From Candidatus Latescibacterota bacterium (lineage in GTDB: Bacteria; Latescibacterota; UBA2968; GCA-2709665): DNA of 5,488 bases. The translations under genes were made by a program, and so were the position numbers. Numbering within the stretch: position 1 is the stretch's first letter; every line of letters starts with the position of its first letter. The DNA lies in the NCBI GenBank assembly GCA_030746455.1, contig JASLMQ010000214.1:1-5488 (forward strand). The letters are read 5' to 3'. Under the pieces are notes generated by a model, which worked only from the letters and a program-made list of their open reading frames with translations, was not told the origin of the DNA and searched no databases. This document shows, one piece after another, positions 1-5,267 of this stretch.

Positions 1-1
1 G

Positions 2-364
2 ACCGACGTGGCACGGAGCCACGGCGTGAACACCGTGCTTGTGGATACGGACGGGGACTGCCGAGAGCTGATTCCCCTGTTTCTGGAGGGCGGGGTGTCG
101 GGGCTGTATCCCTTCGAAGTGCAGGCCGGGATGGATGTGAAGGAGATCCGGGAGGCCTTCCCGACGCTGCAGATCCTGGGCGGCGTGGACAAGCGAGAGA
201 TCGCAGGCGGGCCCGAGCGGATCGACGCGGAGCTGGAGAAGCGGATCCCCGGGATGGTCGAGCGGGGCGGGTTCATCCCTATGGCCGATCACCAGGTGCC
301 GCCGGATGTGTCCTGGGAGAACTACCTGTACTACCGGAAGCGGATCGTGGAGATGACGGGGTAG
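2..364 (+). CDS. URO-D family protein (methyltransferase-like), C-terminal part
   Basis: This is the last 120 codons of a gene whose start lies before the window. The frame is open from base 2, so the GTG at 8 is an internal codon and not a start. The visible part matches the C-terminal third of the uroporphyrinogen-decarboxylase/MtaA-CmuA fold: a DTDGDCRELIPLFLEGG stretch, then GLYPFEVQAGMDV, LGGVDKREIA and a final DHQVPPDVSWENY. The family's late conserved His is in the ADH of that last motif. In this environmental subfamily the proteins are usually not heme enzymes. They resemble cobamide-dependent methyltransferases, so a cytoplasmic role in methyl transfer or demethylation is inferred, with the substrate unknown. 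The gene ends 116 nt before the stop of a convergent MR/MLE gene, and I see no clear terminator between them. Family assignment is firm; the exact function is not. Confidence 0.88.
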   Translation, partial: TDVARSHGVNTVLVDTDGDCRELIPLFLEGGVSGLYPFEVQAGMDVKEIREAFPTLQILGGVDKREIAGGPERIDAELEKRIPGMVERGGFIPMADHQVPPDVSWENYLYYRKRIVEMTG

Positions 365-431
365 GCCAGAGGCAGAGCGAGTCTTACCACGGACCGCAGA
401 TCTCCCCCCGCCTTCGTCCAGGTGTGGGTCT

Positions 432-460
432 TCTCTGTGCTCTCGGTGAACTCTGTGGTG
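432..460 (-). repeat. Degenerate 9-nt-period CAC repeat, downstream of MR/MLE gene
   Basis: Read on the minus strand this stretch starts CACCACAGAG and keeps CAC triplets spaced 9 nt apart (offsets 4, 13 and 22), giving the CACAGAG-type intergenic repeat style. It lies in the 116-nt gap between the two convergent genes. A second copy of the same skeleton lies on the plus strand at 1636-1665, on the other side of the MR/MLE gene. The two agree at about 19 of 29 positions without gaps. An eight-base arm at 386-393 (ACCACGGA) is nearly complementary to 452-459, so a weak hairpin is possible. The function is unknown. Confidence 0.5.
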
Positions 461-480
461 ATGCCTTCTCTGGATTGAGG

Positions 481-1608
481 CTAGTTGGATGGCGTGAGGT
501 CCATGCCACTCAATCTGCGGATGCCGTCCGGATTCCACTTGGCAGCTAGACCCGGCCCGTCGGGAATCTGGAGCATACCTTCATCGTCGAGGCGGAACGG
601 CTCGGCCACGAGGTCTTCGATGAACGGAGTCGGGACGTAGTACTCGACCCACCGCGCCGTGGGCACGGCGGCCATCAGGTGGAGGTCCGCCACCATGCCG
701 ACCGCGGTGTTCCAGCCGTGGGGAACGGTGAGGATCGATCGGTCGTACGCGCAGGTCGCGATCCGGAGGCCTTCCGTGAGACCACCAACCTTGGTGACAT
801 CGGGCTGGACGATATCGACGGCACCGGATTCGATCCACGGCAGGAAGGACTGCCGGCGCGTGAAGACCTCGCAGCTCGAGATGTGAAGCAGTGCGTTCTC
901 TGTGAGCCGGATGTAGCCTTCGAGGTCGTCGGGGCGCAGCGGCTCCTCGAACCAGACGACGTCGTACCGGTGGAGCATGCGGGCGGTTTCGAGGGCCCAC
1001 TTGTAGCCGTGCGGCCAGTACCGACCTGAGCCGCCGGCGTCGACCATCAGCTCGATCTCCGGCCCGAGGAAGTCGCGTGCGGTCTTGACCAGATCTTCGT
1101 CCGTTCGGGCTGACTCGCGACCGAACCGCCCCCAGCCAAGCTTGACGGCCTTGAACCCCCGATCGAGCACTTCGGGCAGACGATCGGTCCAGTCGGGCCT
1201 GGACATGGATATGGAGGCGTAGGGTCTGATGGTCTCCCGGTAGCGACCACCGAGGAGACGGCTGACGGGCTGGCCCGTCGCCTTGCCGAAGATGTCCCAC
1301 AGGGCGATGTCGATACCCGAGACCGTGTGGGTGACGCTGCTGCCGCGCCCCTGCCAGAACGTGGACTGGTGGAGCTTCTCCGAGACCCGAGCCGGCTCGA
1401 TGGCCAGCTCGTCGATCAGCATCGGTCGCAAGAGCGCGAGGGCGCCCTCCACCAGCAGGGCCGACGTGTACACGCTGCCGAGCCCGGTCACGCCCTCGTC
1501 GGTGACGATCTCCACGAGGGTGTAGATGTTGTCGCCGGGCATGCTCGCCCAGCCGCCGGCAGGGACCTCCTTCGCGAGGGGCAGTATTCTGACGTCGGTG
1601 ATCTTCAC
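481..1608 (-). CDS. Mandelate racemase/muconate lactonizing enzyme family protein
   Basis: A 375-residue cytoplasmic enolase-superfamily enzyme, the usual length for the family. It should abstract the proton next to a carboxylate, most likely dehydrating or epimerizing a sugar acid; the substrate cannot be read from sequence. The N-terminal lid (about 1-120) includes MPGDNIYTLVEIVTDEGVTG. The barrel carries Mg ligands D190 (VDAGG), E221 (FEEP) and E247 (SSCEVF), the Asp-His dyad D270 (VQPDVTKVGG) and H297 (VPHGWN), and E322. The first barrel motif is K156-L-G158-W-G, so the second Lys of the classical KxK is replaced by Gly. The GTG at 1608 is chosen because an AAGGAG site sits just upstream and KITDVRILPL is the typical family N-terminus. 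The frame stays open to an ATG at 1740, but those 44 extra codons read through an intergenic repeat. The gene is divergent from the M81 gene. The family is certain, the substrate unknown. Confidence 0.95.
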   Translation of the reverse strand: MKITDVRILPLAKEVPAGGWASMPGDNIYTLVEIVTDEGVTGLGSVYTSALLVEGALALLRPMLIDELAIEPARVSEKLHQSTFWQGRGSSVTHTVSGIDIALWDIFGKATGQPVSRLLGGRYRETIRPYASISMSRPDWTDRLPEVLDRGFKAVKLGWGRFGRESARTDEDLVKTARDFLGPEIELMVDAGGSGRYWPHGYKWALETARMLHRYDVVWFEEPLRPDDLEGYIRLTENALLHISSCEVFTRRQSFLPWIESGAVDIVQPDVTKVGGLTEGLRIATCAYDRSILTVPHGWNTAVGMVADLHLMAAVPTARWVEYYVPTPFIEDLVAEPFRLDDEGMLQIPDGPGLAAKWNPDGIRRLSGMDLTPSN

Positions 1609-1613
1609 GGCAA

Positions 1614-1620
1614 TCTCCTT
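1614..1620 (-). promoter_or_regulatory. Ribosome binding site fixing the GTG start of the MR/MLE gene
   Basis: The minus strand reads AAAGGAGA, then TTGCC, then GTG AAG ATC. This Shine-Dalgarno match with about 5-6 nt spacing supports GTG at 1608 over the upstream ATG at 1740, which lies beyond the CAC repeat. Confidence 0.8.
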
Positions 1621-1635
1621 TGGCGGAGGGCGGGT

Positions 1636-1665
1636 CACCACAAAATACACGAAAGGCACGAAAGA
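1636..1665 (+). repeat. Degenerate 9-nt-period CAC repeat, upstream of MR/MLE gene
   Basis: The plus strand starts CACCACAAAATACACG and continues AAAGGCACGAAAGA, with CAC triplets at offsets 4, 13 and 22, i.e. a 9-nt period. This is the ACACGAA/GCACGAA style of intergenic repeat. Translated on the minus strand it gives the artificial peptide SFVPFVYFVV in the false N-terminal extension of the MR/MLE frame. It is oriented opposite to the related copy at 432-460, so the pair points outward from the gene. Confidence 0.6.
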
Positions 1666-1827
1666 GCCCAGGGGAGGATCTCCCAAGAACCGAGGCCCAG
1701 AGGATGCCGGACGAAGTCCAGGAGTGGAACGGTGGCCCAATATGGGGATTCCCTGCCGTGATCTCCACTCCTTTCCGTCTACGTTCTCATCGATGTGTCG
1801 TTTGCCTTCTCTTCTGGATGAGGGAAC

Positions 1828-3327
1828 ATGAGCCTACACCGTGTTGCGATCGGGGGCATTCTCACGGAGTGCAACCAGCTGGGCGGCCCCCTGATCGACA
1901 AGGGCTGGTTCGAACGCTACGAGCTGTGTCGGGGAGACGCGATTCTGGGGACGGACTCGGGCGTCGTTGGCGGCATGCTTGGGGTGCTGGCCGAACGAGG
2001 CGCCGAGCCCGTGCCCCTGCTCTACGCCAGTACCTGTCCGGGAGGCCTGATCGAGGCGGACTGCTATGCGGAGCTTAGAGGGGAGCTGATCGATGCGCTC
2101 CGCGCCTGCGCGCCCGTCGACGGCGTGCTGTTGCCGCTTCACGGGGCCGCGGTGGCCGAGGACGTGGAAGACGTGGAGGGCGATCTGATTACCGCCGTGC
2201 GGGGGATCGTCGGCCCCACGGTACCGATCGTGGGGACGCTGGACCTTCACGCTCACGTGACCGCCGCAATGGTGCAGGGGGCCGACGCGCTGCTCGCGTG
2301 GGAGACCTATCCCCACCGTGACGCATTCGAGACCGGAGAGCGCGGGGCCCGTATGTTACTCGATACGCTCGAGGGTCGCTGCAGGCCGACCATGGCCGTG
2401 GGTAAGGTCCCGGTGATCACAGGGGGCATACATGGATCGACCGAGGGTGACGGCCCCTTCGCGCAGGTGATGCGGTTCGCGAAGTCGCTCGAGGGGCGGG
2501 GCGGCGTGCTCTCGACCAGCGTGTTTTTGGTGCACCCGGTTCTGGATCAGCCGGACCTTGGCAGCGGCGGGATCGTGGTGACCGACAACGACCCTTCCAA
2601 GGCCGCAACATCGGCGAGGCAGATCGCAGAAGCCTACTGGGCTCGCCGGTTCGATCTGGAGCCCGAGGTCCACACACCGGCGGACGCGATCGCTCGTGGA
2701 CTGGGCGTCGATGGGGGGCCGGTGCTTCTTGTCGAGACGGCGGACTGCTGCGGCGGCGGAGCCGCAGGCGACAGCGTGGCAACTCTCAGGGCACTCCTGG
2801 AGGCGAAGGTCGACGATCTGGCCCTTGTGCCGGTGGTGGACCCGGAGGGCGCGGCGGCCTGCCACCGGGCCGGGGTGAACGGCGAGGTGACGCTGTCGAT
2901 CGGTCACAAACTGGACCCGCAATGGGGTGAACCGATCACGGTGACCGGGAGGGTGATAAGGGTGGCAGACGGCCGCTTCCGGTACTCGGGCGGGATCTGG
3001 GACGGGGTGGAAGGCGACATGGGGCCCTCTGCCGTGCTGACCGTCGGTGAGATCCGTGTGTTGATCGCCAGCCATGGTACCTACGACTGGGCCGACGAGC
3101 AGTTCCGGTCGATGGGGCTGGACCCGTCACGGGCGAAGTTCGTGGTGGCCAAGAACCCGATGAACTACAGGCTGGCCTACGGGGCGATCGCGAAGGCCGC
3201 CTACATCCTGGATACGCCGGGGCCCACCCCCGCCACGGTGCGGAACGTGTCATACAGGAGTCTCGAGCGGCCCTACTTCCCGCTGGATGAGCAGATTCCA
3301 GGGATGTCGCCGGTAGTCCTTCGCTGA
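1828..3327 (+). CDS. M81 family metallopeptidase (MlrC/DUF1485-like)
   Basis: A 499-residue protein, full length for the MlrC family, whose founding member opens linearized microcystin peptides in a zinc-dependent way. Most relatives in environmental genomes have unknown amide or peptide substrates. The N-terminal domain (about 1-290) carries ILTECN (E14, N16; usually HETN), LPLHGAAVAED (102-112), TLDLHAH (D139, H141) and the YPHRDAFETGERG motif (H163). D139, H141, H163 and E14 fit the known zinc ligands, and the 2- and 22-residue spacings between D, H and H match. The C-terminal MlrC domain (about 298-480) carries ADCCGGGAAGDS, where the family usually has DNPGGGxxGD, and AKNPMNYR (441-448). 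There is no signal peptide, so it is cytoplasmic. The ATG at 1828 follows a GAGGGA site at short spacing, and the conserved VAIGGILTE begins at once. It is divergent from the MR/MLE gene. Family certain, substrate unknown. Confidence 0.95.
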   Translation: MSLHRVAIGGILTECNQLGGPLIDKGWFERYELCRGDAILGTDSGVVGGMLGVLAERGAEPVPLLYASTCPGGLIEADCYAELRGELIDALRACAPVDGVLLPLHGAAVAEDVEDVEGDLITAVRGIVGPTVPIVGTLDLHAHVTAAMVQGADALLAWETYPHRDAFETGERGARMLLDTLEGRCRPTMAVGKVPVITGGIHGSTEGDGPFAQVMRFAKSLEGRGGVLSTSVFLVHPVLDQPDLGSGGIVVTDNDPSKAATSARQIAEAYWARRFDLEPEVHTPADAIARGLGVDGGPVLLVETADCCGGGAAGDSVATLRALLEAKVDDLALVPVVDPEGAAACHRAGVNGEVTLSIGHKLDPQWGEPITVTGRVIRVADGRFRYSGGIWDGVEGDMGPSAVLTVGEIRVLIASHGTYDWADEQFRSMGLDPSRAKFVVAKNPMNYRLAYGAIAKAAYILDTPGPTPATVRNVSYRSLERPYFPLDEQIPGMSPVVLR

Positions 3328-3379
3328 GGGATCTGGCCCAGCCCAGGCCACCGGCAGATCGGCCGAACCGTCTTTCCGC

Positions 3380-3408
3380 TTGACTCCGCAGTGGTGAATC
3401 TTTACATT
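3380..3408 (+). promoter_or_regulatory. Sigma-70-type promoter of the ECF sigma leader
   Basis: TTGACT (3380-3385) and TACATT (3403-3408) are separated by exactly 17 nt, and match the housekeeping consensus at 5/6 and 4/6 positions. The expected start is the G at 3416. It lies 53 nt after the M81 stop and about 170 nt before the sigma factor start codon. It is the clearest promoter in the window. Confidence 0.7.
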
Positions 3409-3415
3409 CTACTCC

Positions 3416-3544
3416 GACTGGCCTGACCAAAAAACAATCAACGGGCGGCAGCATCGCCCTGCAGGACCGCCACACCAGTCCACGAGGCGCCTGCTTAGCC
3501 CTCCGCTCCATGCGGCGGGGGGATAGGCAGGCGTCTTTTTTCTT
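3416..3544 (+). ncRNA. Candidate structured leader RNA or small RNA upstream of ECF sigma gene
   Basis: The RNA is predicted from the promoter at 3380-3408 and the intrinsic terminator ending at 3544, giving about 129 nt. No ATG, GTG or TTG occurs from the start to the terminator loop, so a leader peptide is unlikely. GACTGG at the 5' end (3416-3421) pairs with CCAGTC (3475-3480). This closes a domain containing an A-rich strand (3428-3441) and a hairpin, either GGGCG/CGCCC (3443-3447 with 3455-3459) or GGCGG/CCGCC (3444-3448 with 3467-3471). Alternatively 3416-3428 can pair with 3526-3535 over 10 base pairs with two small bulges, which would open the terminator. It matches no RNA family I know: T-box, SAM, cobalamin, SRP and 6S hallmarks were looked for and not seen. 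It could be a free small RNA, a cis attenuator for the sigma gene, or both. The structure was found by hand. Confidence 0.4.
3488..3544 (+). terminator. Strong intrinsic terminator before the ECF sigma gene
   Basis: Arms 3488-3506 and 3515-3533 form a 19-position stem with 16 Watson-Crick pairs, two G-U wobbles and one G-A mismatch, around an 8-nt loop. It is followed by TCTTTTTTCTT at 3534-3544. The T-tract is only on the plus-strand side, so it acts rightward. It would end both M81 read-through and the RNA from the 3380 promoter, 41 nt before the sigma factor ATG. Confidence 0.85.
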
Positions 3545-3585
3545 GCGTTCTGGCGGTTCGCCGCAGACGGCAATCGGGGTCGAAT

Positions 3586-4170
3586 ATGCTGGAGCCACAC
3601 GATCAGAGGCTTATATTGGAGGCGCTGCAGGGCAGCCAGCGGGCCTACGGCCTCCTCTACGCGAGACACCTGCGCCTGGTCCATCACACGATCGCGACTC
3701 GCGTTCGGTGCCCGGACGAGGCGGACGACCTGGTACAGATGACGTTTCTTCGTGCCTTTCTGGCCCTGGACCGCTTCCGAGGCGAGGCCGCGCTGTCCAC
3801 GTGGCTGTCCCGGATCGCCGTGAACGTGTGTAACACGCACGTCCAGGCCAGGAGGGAGCGGCGGGACGCGTTTCTCGAGGCTCTGGAGGTCCAGACCACA
3901 GAGCTGCGCGAGCGAGAGCGCTCGCACCCCGTGGATCCCGAAGAGCGGCTGCTGCGCAAGGAGCGTCGACAGCTGATCGTGCGGGGAATCCGCTCCCTGC
4001 CCGGTCGGTACCGGAAGGCGATGTGGCTGAGGTACGTGAGAGACCGGTCCTATACCGAAATCGGGCGGGAGCTACGGGTGCCGATGGGAACGGTGAAGAC
4101 CTGGCTGTGCAGAGGAAGGCGAAAGCTTCGGGGAGAACTTGAGAAGAGAGAGCACGACGGAGGCCGATGA
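3586..4170 (+). CDS. ECF-type RNA polymerase sigma factor
   Basis: A 194-residue sigma factor of the extracytoplasmic-function class, with only regions 2 and 4, as expected from its length. Region 2 (about 10-92) includes the DEADDLVQMTFLRAF polymerase-binding helix (44-58) and the promoter-melting STWLSRIAVN segment (71-80). A charged linker follows (about 93-125). Region 4 (about 126-185) has LPGRYRKAMWLRY and the helix-turn-helix SYTEIGRELRVPMGTVKTWL (155-174) that reads the -35 element. The ATG at 3586 has a weak GGGG site 6 nt upstream. No anti-sigma gene is adjacent: downstream is a 305-nt gap, and the flanking genes are a peptidase and uppP. Expression from the only visible promoter has to pass a strong terminator 41 nt upstream, so conditional read-through is a reasonable idea. 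The target regulon cannot be seen from here; the next genes, uppP and a lipoprotein, would suit an envelope stress role but only by proximity. Confidence 0.93.
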   Translation: MLEPHDQRLILEALQGSQRAYGLLYARHLRLVHHTIATRVRCPDEADDLVQMTFLRAFLALDRFRGEAALSTWLSRIAVNVCNTHVQARRERRDAFLEALEVQTTELRERERSHPVDPEERLLRKERRQLIVRGIRSLPGRYRKAMWLRYVRDRSYTEIGRELRVPMGTVKTWLCRGRRKLRGELEKREHDGGR

Positions 4171-4181
4171 GAGGCGGAAAC

Positions 4182-4316
4182 CATTGAAGATTGAGAATTC
4201 ACGGACGAGCGTCGGAGGTGGGGCGAACGTAGGAGGAGAGGGGACAGAGAGGAAGTTGGGGGCGAAGCATTGTAAAATGCAGAATCGGGGACCGGGCGAC
4301 GGAGGTGGGGCGGGCG
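4182..4316 (+). repeat. Two degenerate copies of an approximately 87-nt purine-rich repeat
   Basis: Three boxes occur twice in the same order: CATTG (4182 and 4268), AGAAT (4194 and 4281) and CGGAGGTGGGGCG (4213-4225 and 4300-4312). The offsets are 86, 87 and 87 nt. Around the third box a 21-nt stretch (4209-4229 and 4296-4316) agrees at 18 of 21 positions. The plus strand is strongly G/A rich throughout. The runs GGGG, GGG, GGGG and GGG between 4287 and 4314 could form a long-loop G-quadruplex. It looks like an intergenic repeat family or an old local duplication, not a gene. Confidence 0.55.
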
Positions 4317-4393
4317 CGAGAGGTGAGTGGAGACCGCGGTAGGCCAGGGAAAGCAGTGTGGAACCAGAAATCGAGATATCGCCCGCATTCCTG

Positions 4394-4422
4394 TTGCGCC
4401 CGCAGGGATCGCGGGCTATTTT
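4394..4422 (+). promoter_or_regulatory. Candidate uppP promoter with palindromic spacer (or weak terminator)
   Basis: TTGCGC (4394-4399) and TATTTT (4417-4422) are 17 nt apart, which suits a sigma-70-type promoter with a leader of about 45-50 nt before uppP. The spacer is nearly filled by an inverted repeat, GCCCGC (4398-4403) and GCGGGC (4411-4416) around a 7-nt loop. The same bases read as RNA form a 6-bp GC hairpin followed by TATTTT, i.e. a weak intrinsic terminator for the sigma gene. Both readings are possible, and a repressor site in the spacer is a third. Confidence 0.4.
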
Positions 4423-4461
4423 CGTAGCCGGGAAACGGGGCATCGTTCGCGAACCACCTAC

Positions 4462-4469
4462 GAGGAGAG
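4462..4469 (+). promoter_or_regulatory. Ribosome binding site of uppP, supporting a GTG start
   Basis: GAGGAGAG ends 6 nt before GTG at 4476. The conserved family N-terminus (WEAALLGLVQG) begins two codons after this GTG, so start and site support each other. Confidence 0.75.
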
Positions 4470-4475
4470 AATCGG

Positions 4476-5255
4476 GTGACGATCTGGGAAGCCGCGCTTC
4501 TGGGGCTGGTGCAGGGGTTGTCCGAGTTTCTGCCGATAAGCAGCTCGGGACACCTGGTACTGGGACAGGCGATTCTGGGGGTGGAGACGGGCGACATCAC
4601 CTTCGAGGTGCTGGTCCATTTCGGGACGCTTCTGGCGGTGGTGACCGCCCTTTGGGGGCGTGTCAGGAGCCTCGTGGTGGGGTGTGTGAAGGGAGAGAAG
4701 ACGGCGTGGCGATTGGCGTGGATGCTGGCGTTGGGATCGGTGCCGGCGGCTGTCGTGGGACTGGCCTTCAAGGATAGCGTCAAATCGGCCTTCTCGAGCC
4801 CGACCGCGGCCTGCGCGTGGCTACTCGTGACGGGGACGGTGCTGTTCACGACCCGGTTCGCCAGAGATCGAGACAGGGGTATCGGGATCCCTGAGACGCT
4901 TCTGATCGGCATCGCCCAGGCCTTCGCGGTGCTTCCGGGCGTTTCGCGATCCGGCATGACCATCAGCACCGGTCTGTGGCGCGGGGTCGACGGCCGGGAG
5001 GTGGCCGAGTTCTCTTTCTTGCTGTCGCTTCCGGTGATCCTCGGTGCGACGGCGGTCAAGGTGGGCGAGCTCTCGGCGCAGCCGCCAGGATGGGAGTCCC
5101 TGGCTCCCCTGCTGACCGGCACGGTGGTGGCCTACCTTTCGGGTGTTCTCGCCATCCGGTGGTTGTTTTACCTGATGGGAGGCCGAAGGCTCGACCGTTT
5201 CGCGTACTACTGCTGGGCCGTGGGCCTGGTGGGACTCGTGGCGCTTCTCAGGTAG
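4476..5255 (+). CDS. uppP: Undecaprenyl-diphosphate phosphatase (UppP/BacA)
   Basis: A 259-residue integral membrane protein, normal length for UppP. It dephosphorylates undecaprenyl diphosphate to the monophosphate carrier needed for peptidoglycan and other surface polymers, and extra copies are known to give bacitracin resistance. The first signature is GLVQGLSEFLPISSSGHL (10-27) with E17 and H26. The second is LPGVSRSGMTIS (153-164) with R158. These residues face the active site in known structures. Q13 takes the place of the first Glu of the E. coli ExxxE pair, a common variant. About seven or eight hydrophobic segments can be seen, including 43-62, 84-98, 110-126, 180-198, 212-232 and 243-258. 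The start is GTG with a good ribosome binding site. A lipoprotein gene follows 12 nt after the stop, so the two are probably cotranscribed. Confidence 0.96.
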   Translation: MTIWEAALLGLVQGLSEFLPISSSGHLVLGQAILGVETGDITFEVLVHFGTLLAVVTALWGRVRSLVVGCVKGEKTAWRLAWMLALGSVPAAVVGLAFKDSVKSAFSSPTAACAWLLVTGTVLFTTRFARDRDRGIGIPETLLIGIAQAFAVLPGVSRSGMTISTGLWRGVDGREVAEFSFLLSLPVILGATAVKVGELSAQPPGWESLAPLLTGTVVAYLSGVLAIRWLFYLMGGRRLDRFAYYCWAVGLVGLVALLR

Positions 5256-5267
5256 GGCGGTGAGGAT

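Larger units (their letters stand above)
1609..1827. other. Divergent intergenic region between MR/MLE and M81 genes
   Basis: These 219 nt must hold the promoters of both divergent genes. I see no convincing -35/-10 pair on either strand. Two small perfect palindromes are present: GGGAG-GAT-CTCCC at 1672-1684 and GGGA-T-TCCC at 1745-1753. They share GGGA/TCCC arms and could be operator half-sites for a shared regulator, although arms this short also occur by chance. A CAC repeat occupies 1636-1665. Confidence 0.4.
4171..4475. other. Gene-free stretch between ECF sigma gene and uppP
   Basis: I find no credible gene in these 305 nt. The frames that stay open are rich in G, R and E, or on the other strand in P, S and R, and show no family features. 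The left half is the purine-rich two-copy repeat. The right half holds the candidate uppP promoter or sigma-gene terminator (4394-4422) and the uppP ribosome binding site. GCCCGC occurs twice, at 4381-4386 and 4398-4403. Confidence 0.6.

Noticed and set aside
8..364. GTG at 8 as the start of a 118-residue protein
   Set aside because: The frame is open to the window edge and the sequence begins in the middle of the URO-D fold, so the gene is truncated by the window.
581..1768. 395-residue minus-strand open frame overlapping the MR/MLE gene
   Set aside because: It is a shifted frame of the same strand, very rich in R, P, H and G, with no family motifs. The other frame carries the full set of catalytic residues.
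1620..2078. 152-residue plus frame entering the M81 gene in another frame
   Set aside because: It reads through the CAC repeat and then an off-frame part of the M81 gene, which is fully explained.
2356..3075. 239-residue antisense frame inside the M81 gene
   Set aside because: High-GC shadow frame with H, R and P bias and no recognisable domain.
3333..3380. Terminator directly after the M81 gene (TGGCC/GGCCA arms)
   Set aside because: The stem is only 5 bp with a 7-nt loop and no T-tract, so it is too weak to call. The terminator at 3488-3544 is far better.
3416..3544. Known RNA families (T-box, SRP RNA, 6S RNA, SAM or cobalamin riboswitch, tRNA) for the leader
   Set aside because: None of the signature sequences was seen (for example the T-box TGGNACC, the SRP GGAAGCAGCC-type core, or a tRNA T-arm), and the length does not suit 6S RNA. 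A covariance search would settle it.
3553..3571. Alternating small hairpins GCGG-TTCG-CCGC and GCCG-CAGA-CGGC before the sigma start
   Set aside because: Four-pair stems are common by chance in GC-rich DNA and have no further support.
3510..3833. Small protein starting at ATG 3510
   Set aside because: The ATG lies in the terminator loop, there is no ribosome binding site, and the frame runs off-frame through the sigma gene.
4139..4342. 67-residue plus-strand frame in the sigma-uppP gap as an anti-sigma gene
   Set aside because: It is low-complexity G/R/E sequence translated from the purine-rich repeat, with no zinc-finger or membrane segment and no ribosome binding site of its own.
4199..5122. 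307-residue antisense frame across the gap and uppP
   Set aside because: It is rich in S, P, T and R, has no motifs, and overlaps a certain gene on the plus strand.
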